A stretch of 64,000 nucleotides of DNA from Tenrec ecaudatus (Eukaryota > Chordata > Mammalia > Afrosoricida > Tenrecidae): NCBI RefSeq assembly GCF_050624435.1, contig NW_027459171.1, positions 35,160 through 99,159 of the forward strand, written 5' to 3'. The stretch's first letter is position 1; every line of letters begins with the position of its first letter. The notes under the pieces were generated by a model. The model was not told the origin of the DNA and did no database searches. It saw nothing but the letters and a program-made list of their open reading frames with translations. Shown here one piece after another: positions 61,531 through 64,000 of the stretch. Made by a program: the position numbers and the translations under genes.

Positions 61531-62339
61531 TCATTGGGGACTATAGGCTTTATTACAAAAGTTTTCAATTACCAGCAAGGGTGTAAGTTTTCTGTTTTTC
61601 TAAGAAGGGGCCTCAAACTAGGGACAAGAAGTGAAGAAACCAATGATATATAACCTTGAGTGACTTCGAGAGCAGTTAAAATTTATTCTACAGGATGGCA
61701 ATGAGGGGAATAGGACTAAATGAAATGGGGCTTGATTTACTTCATTTTACATGACACAATGTGGCATCCTTGAATGGATCTAGTATGATGGGTCTCTTTT
61801 CAACAGTCAAGAGTGCCTGTATTTCTGGAGATCTTCATGAATCTTGGCATCCAAGTTTCACTGGGTCTAGAAGATTCCAAGGGCAGAGGTCTTGGTTTCC
61901 AAGAACATGCTTTGCTCCTGCCTGTTATTATATGAGGGTACTAGAATCCTATCTGTCTGCTGGCCTCTATTCTCATATTGTGTAGAAGAGAGAAATTAAG
62001 CTAGCAAGGGTGGATTGGGGTAAAGCTGTTGATGTCAGATGCATCCTGTAATCTTGGCCTCCAAATGGCCACATTATCATACCAAAGATAACTTCATCCT
62101 CATGAACCTAATCCAAAACAATCCCATATGCATCACAAAAATGAATGTCTTAAAAATGACAGAAACACAGAAGCAGAGGTTATGAGTTAGGAAACATGGT
62201 AAAGAAGAAATGACATTAGCTACCTATGTGTGTGATGATTGCATCCCAAGGTCTATTAGGATGGCTGTGAGAAAAATGTACAGTCAGAAATATGGTGGTT
62301 GCTTATTGAATCAAATAATCAGATGGCTTACTACGCGGG
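61531..62339. other. Unassigned DNA
   Basis: This 809-bp stretch holds no gene, tRNA or repeat I can recognise. Short open stretches here (for example 61761-61985) lack any family resemblance. Confidence 0.4.
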
Positions 62340-62775
62340 ATAGACAAATACAAGAGGAATGACTGTTCACTCATCAAATGGAAATGTTGAGAACTATATT
62401 GAACCACAATGCTCCCTGTGATGGAATATCTGTGCAAATACAAGAAAATCTTGCCAATACAGTGAAGAGTCAAATTTACCCACCAATCACTAATGAAGAA
62501 ATTAAAGAATTCTTCCAACCACTTCAGTATGAAATTGACCTACCATGCAGTCAAGTAGCATAGATAATTATTGGTAAGTGGAATGAGAGATTAGGAAACA
62601 GAGGAAAGAAAAGCAGTTGGAAAACGGGGTCCTTCTGATAGAAATTTGGAAATCACATATACCTTTGTAAAAACCACAAATGGCTGCTATACATATAGGC
62701 TTATACCAATGTAATTCACTGAAGTAAAATCAAGTACGTCTGTGGAAAATGTTTTAGAGTACAAAAGATACCCCA
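62340..62775 (+). mobile_element. RTE-type LINE fragment, 5' (endonuclease) region
   Basis: actaatgaagaaattaaaga-attcttccaaccacttcagtatgaaattgac-taccatgcagtcaag, then ttggtaagtggaatg-agaga-ttaggaaacagagga, and finally cagttggaaaa and tacgtctgtggaaa, follow the RTE endonuclease-domain coding sequence as remembered. All frames are broken. Confidence 0.6.
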
Positions 62776-62789
62776 GTCCCAAATATAAA

Positions 62790-62930
62790 TTAAGGACAGC
62801 ATTTACTCAGCCATAAGGACAAAAAGATGACACAAAACCACAGATACATAATGTGGATGAGGAATGCTATTAGCACAAAGTCATAAGAGCATTAAATATT
62901 CACAGTCAGGTTGTTACATCACTAAGACAC
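62790..62930 (+). mobile_element. L1 ORF2 3' end fragment
   Basis: tttactcagccataaggaca-aaaagatgac...cataatgtggatgaggaatgctattagcacaaag matches the ORF2 C-terminal L1 phrase (attcagccataa...acatggatgaacctgg...attatgct). The fragment is short and old. It probably interrupts the RTE copy that resumes near 63390. Confidence 0.55.
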
Positions 62931-63389
62931 AGAATACAGGAGACTTTCAAATTCGTGAGTAACTGAAAGTTCATTAATCACAATAGAATGGGGGATTATA
63001 GAAGCCCAAAGAGGAGCAAAATGTCAACACATGCTTAGAAGATTAGCCCTTCCAAACAAGGCAGTCTGGGAAAGATGGCTAGGTTACAACTTTTGTGTAT
63101 GCAACCTCGAGTACTGTACTATCTGTCAAGGACACACACTCAATCCACTAAGGGACTGCTCTATAATGCCTTGACTGAATAGAGGGTAGAGGTAATCCAC
63201 TCTCCAATGTACTCTACCTGAGGGCAAGATTATTTACTTCATTGTGTCATTATCTCAAGGAATTCATTGATGTGAGTTTGTTTTTTTGTTGTTGACTTTG
63301 TATGTTATGTATACCCTGACCAAAGTGAAATTATAAAGTGTAAGGCCAAACATAATAGAGATTTTGGAGGAGCTTGTTATCTTCAGTCA
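62931..63389. other. Unassigned DNA, possibly L1 3' UTR remnants
   Basis: No reading frame or element is named here. A short poly-T run with TTG repeats lies near 63277-63295. Confidence 0.35.
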
Positions 63390-63910
63390 AAATGAAGCTG
63401 GGACCATGAAGCTGAAGACATGAGTCAAAGACATGAGAGCACAAATATAACCTTTGGTACATCACACATGAATGTCAAGACCATCTCACGTACAGATATG
63501 ATTAATTGAACGTGAACAACAGGAAACTGGATCAGCTGTAAAATGGCATCAATAGTATTATGTATGAAGAAAGCAACATCATTCCCAAGACAGAAAAGAA
63601 AGAATGATAGAGGCGAACATCAAGGAGACTGATACCTGCCACTGGTAGAAATGTAGGTAAAGCAAACGGAAGAAATGATGAAGGAAGAGCTGAACAGAAC
63701 ATTTTAAAGAGCAACTTAAGAAGACATTGAAGTATTGAACTGAAACACGTTACTCACGGGGAAAACCATCAAAGTTATCATAGTGAGAACAAGGAGAATT
63801 TCATTCAGTATATGTGGTAGAGAAAAGAGAGGTGGGAATAGGCTCACACCCCAAGAAAGCTTTGCCTGAAATAATCTAAAGAAAAATATTGGCAGAGCCA
63901 TTTATAAACC
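63390..63910 (+). mobile_element. RTE-type LINE fragment, between endonuclease and RT
   Basis: gctgaagacatgagtcaaag, then tgaatgtcaagaccatctca-cgtacagatatgattaattga, then gtattatgtatgaagaaagcaa, then gaagaaatgatgaaggaaga-gctgaacag-aacattttaaagagcaactta follow the RTE open reading frame in order. With 62340-62775 it may be one long RTE insertion split by L1-derived sequence. Confidence 0.65.
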
Positions 63911-64000
63911 GAATTGTTTGTGGCTTTCTTTCACCAGAGAACCTAAACATATAGTCATTTCTGCAAAGCTCTTTATTAATAGCTCTGTAATCAAGAGTGG

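Overview
This is eukaryotic, mammalian-type DNA. I see no operons and no intact protein gene. The right-hand third holds interspersed repeats typical of placental mammals, an immunoglobulin heavy-chain V pseudogene and a processed pseudogene. Three repeat types point to an afrotherian: an RTE-type LINE whose tail resembles AfroSINE tails, a tRNA-derived SINE with an AfroSINE-like body, and an L1 with a distinctive 3' UTR. A SPIN-like hAT MITE narrows this to a tenrec, because SPIN elements were reported from tenrec among the afrotherians. That species call rests on remembered repeat families, not on a search, and is only moderately certain.

Positions 1-44012 are a direct tandem array of a 2.36-2.47 kb macrosatellite unit (18 full units and one partial). 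Each unit joins about 0.73 kb of degenerate telomere-like CCCTAA DNA to about 1.65 kb of unrelated sequence. The array shows two sublineages, a two-unit (about 4.75 kb) higher-order period, conversion-like mosaics and a 90-bp indel that separates core from outer units. At about 44013 the array flips, and 44015-49478 carries 2.2 more units in inverted orientation (TTAGGG on the + strand). The array enters from the left edge of the window and ends in ordinary DNA at about 49478.

Positions 49479-64000 are non-satellite DNA dense in old transposons. They include two L1 3' ends (49657-51032 minus, 56270-57716 plus), one with a perfect 14-bp target-site duplication. There are several RTE LINE fragments, a solo-LTR-like insertion with 4-bp duplications inside one RTE copy, an L1 ORF2 fossil, SINE pieces and a SPIN MITE with a near-matching TCTA-type 8-bp duplication. 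A VH6-like IGHV pseudogene (53399-53831, minus) keeps its leader, phase-1 intron and splice sites but is broken in framework 3 and in its recombination signal. An intronless MIOX retrocopy (60428-61437, plus) sits inside a SINE, with a poly(A) signal, a short A-tail and duplicated target sequence.

Nothing here looks like a working multi-gene system. The interest lies in the structure: a telomere-derived macrosatellite recording its own exchange history, its inversion boundary, and an IGHV relic about 4 kb from it, consistent with a subtelomeric or IGH-locus-edge setting.
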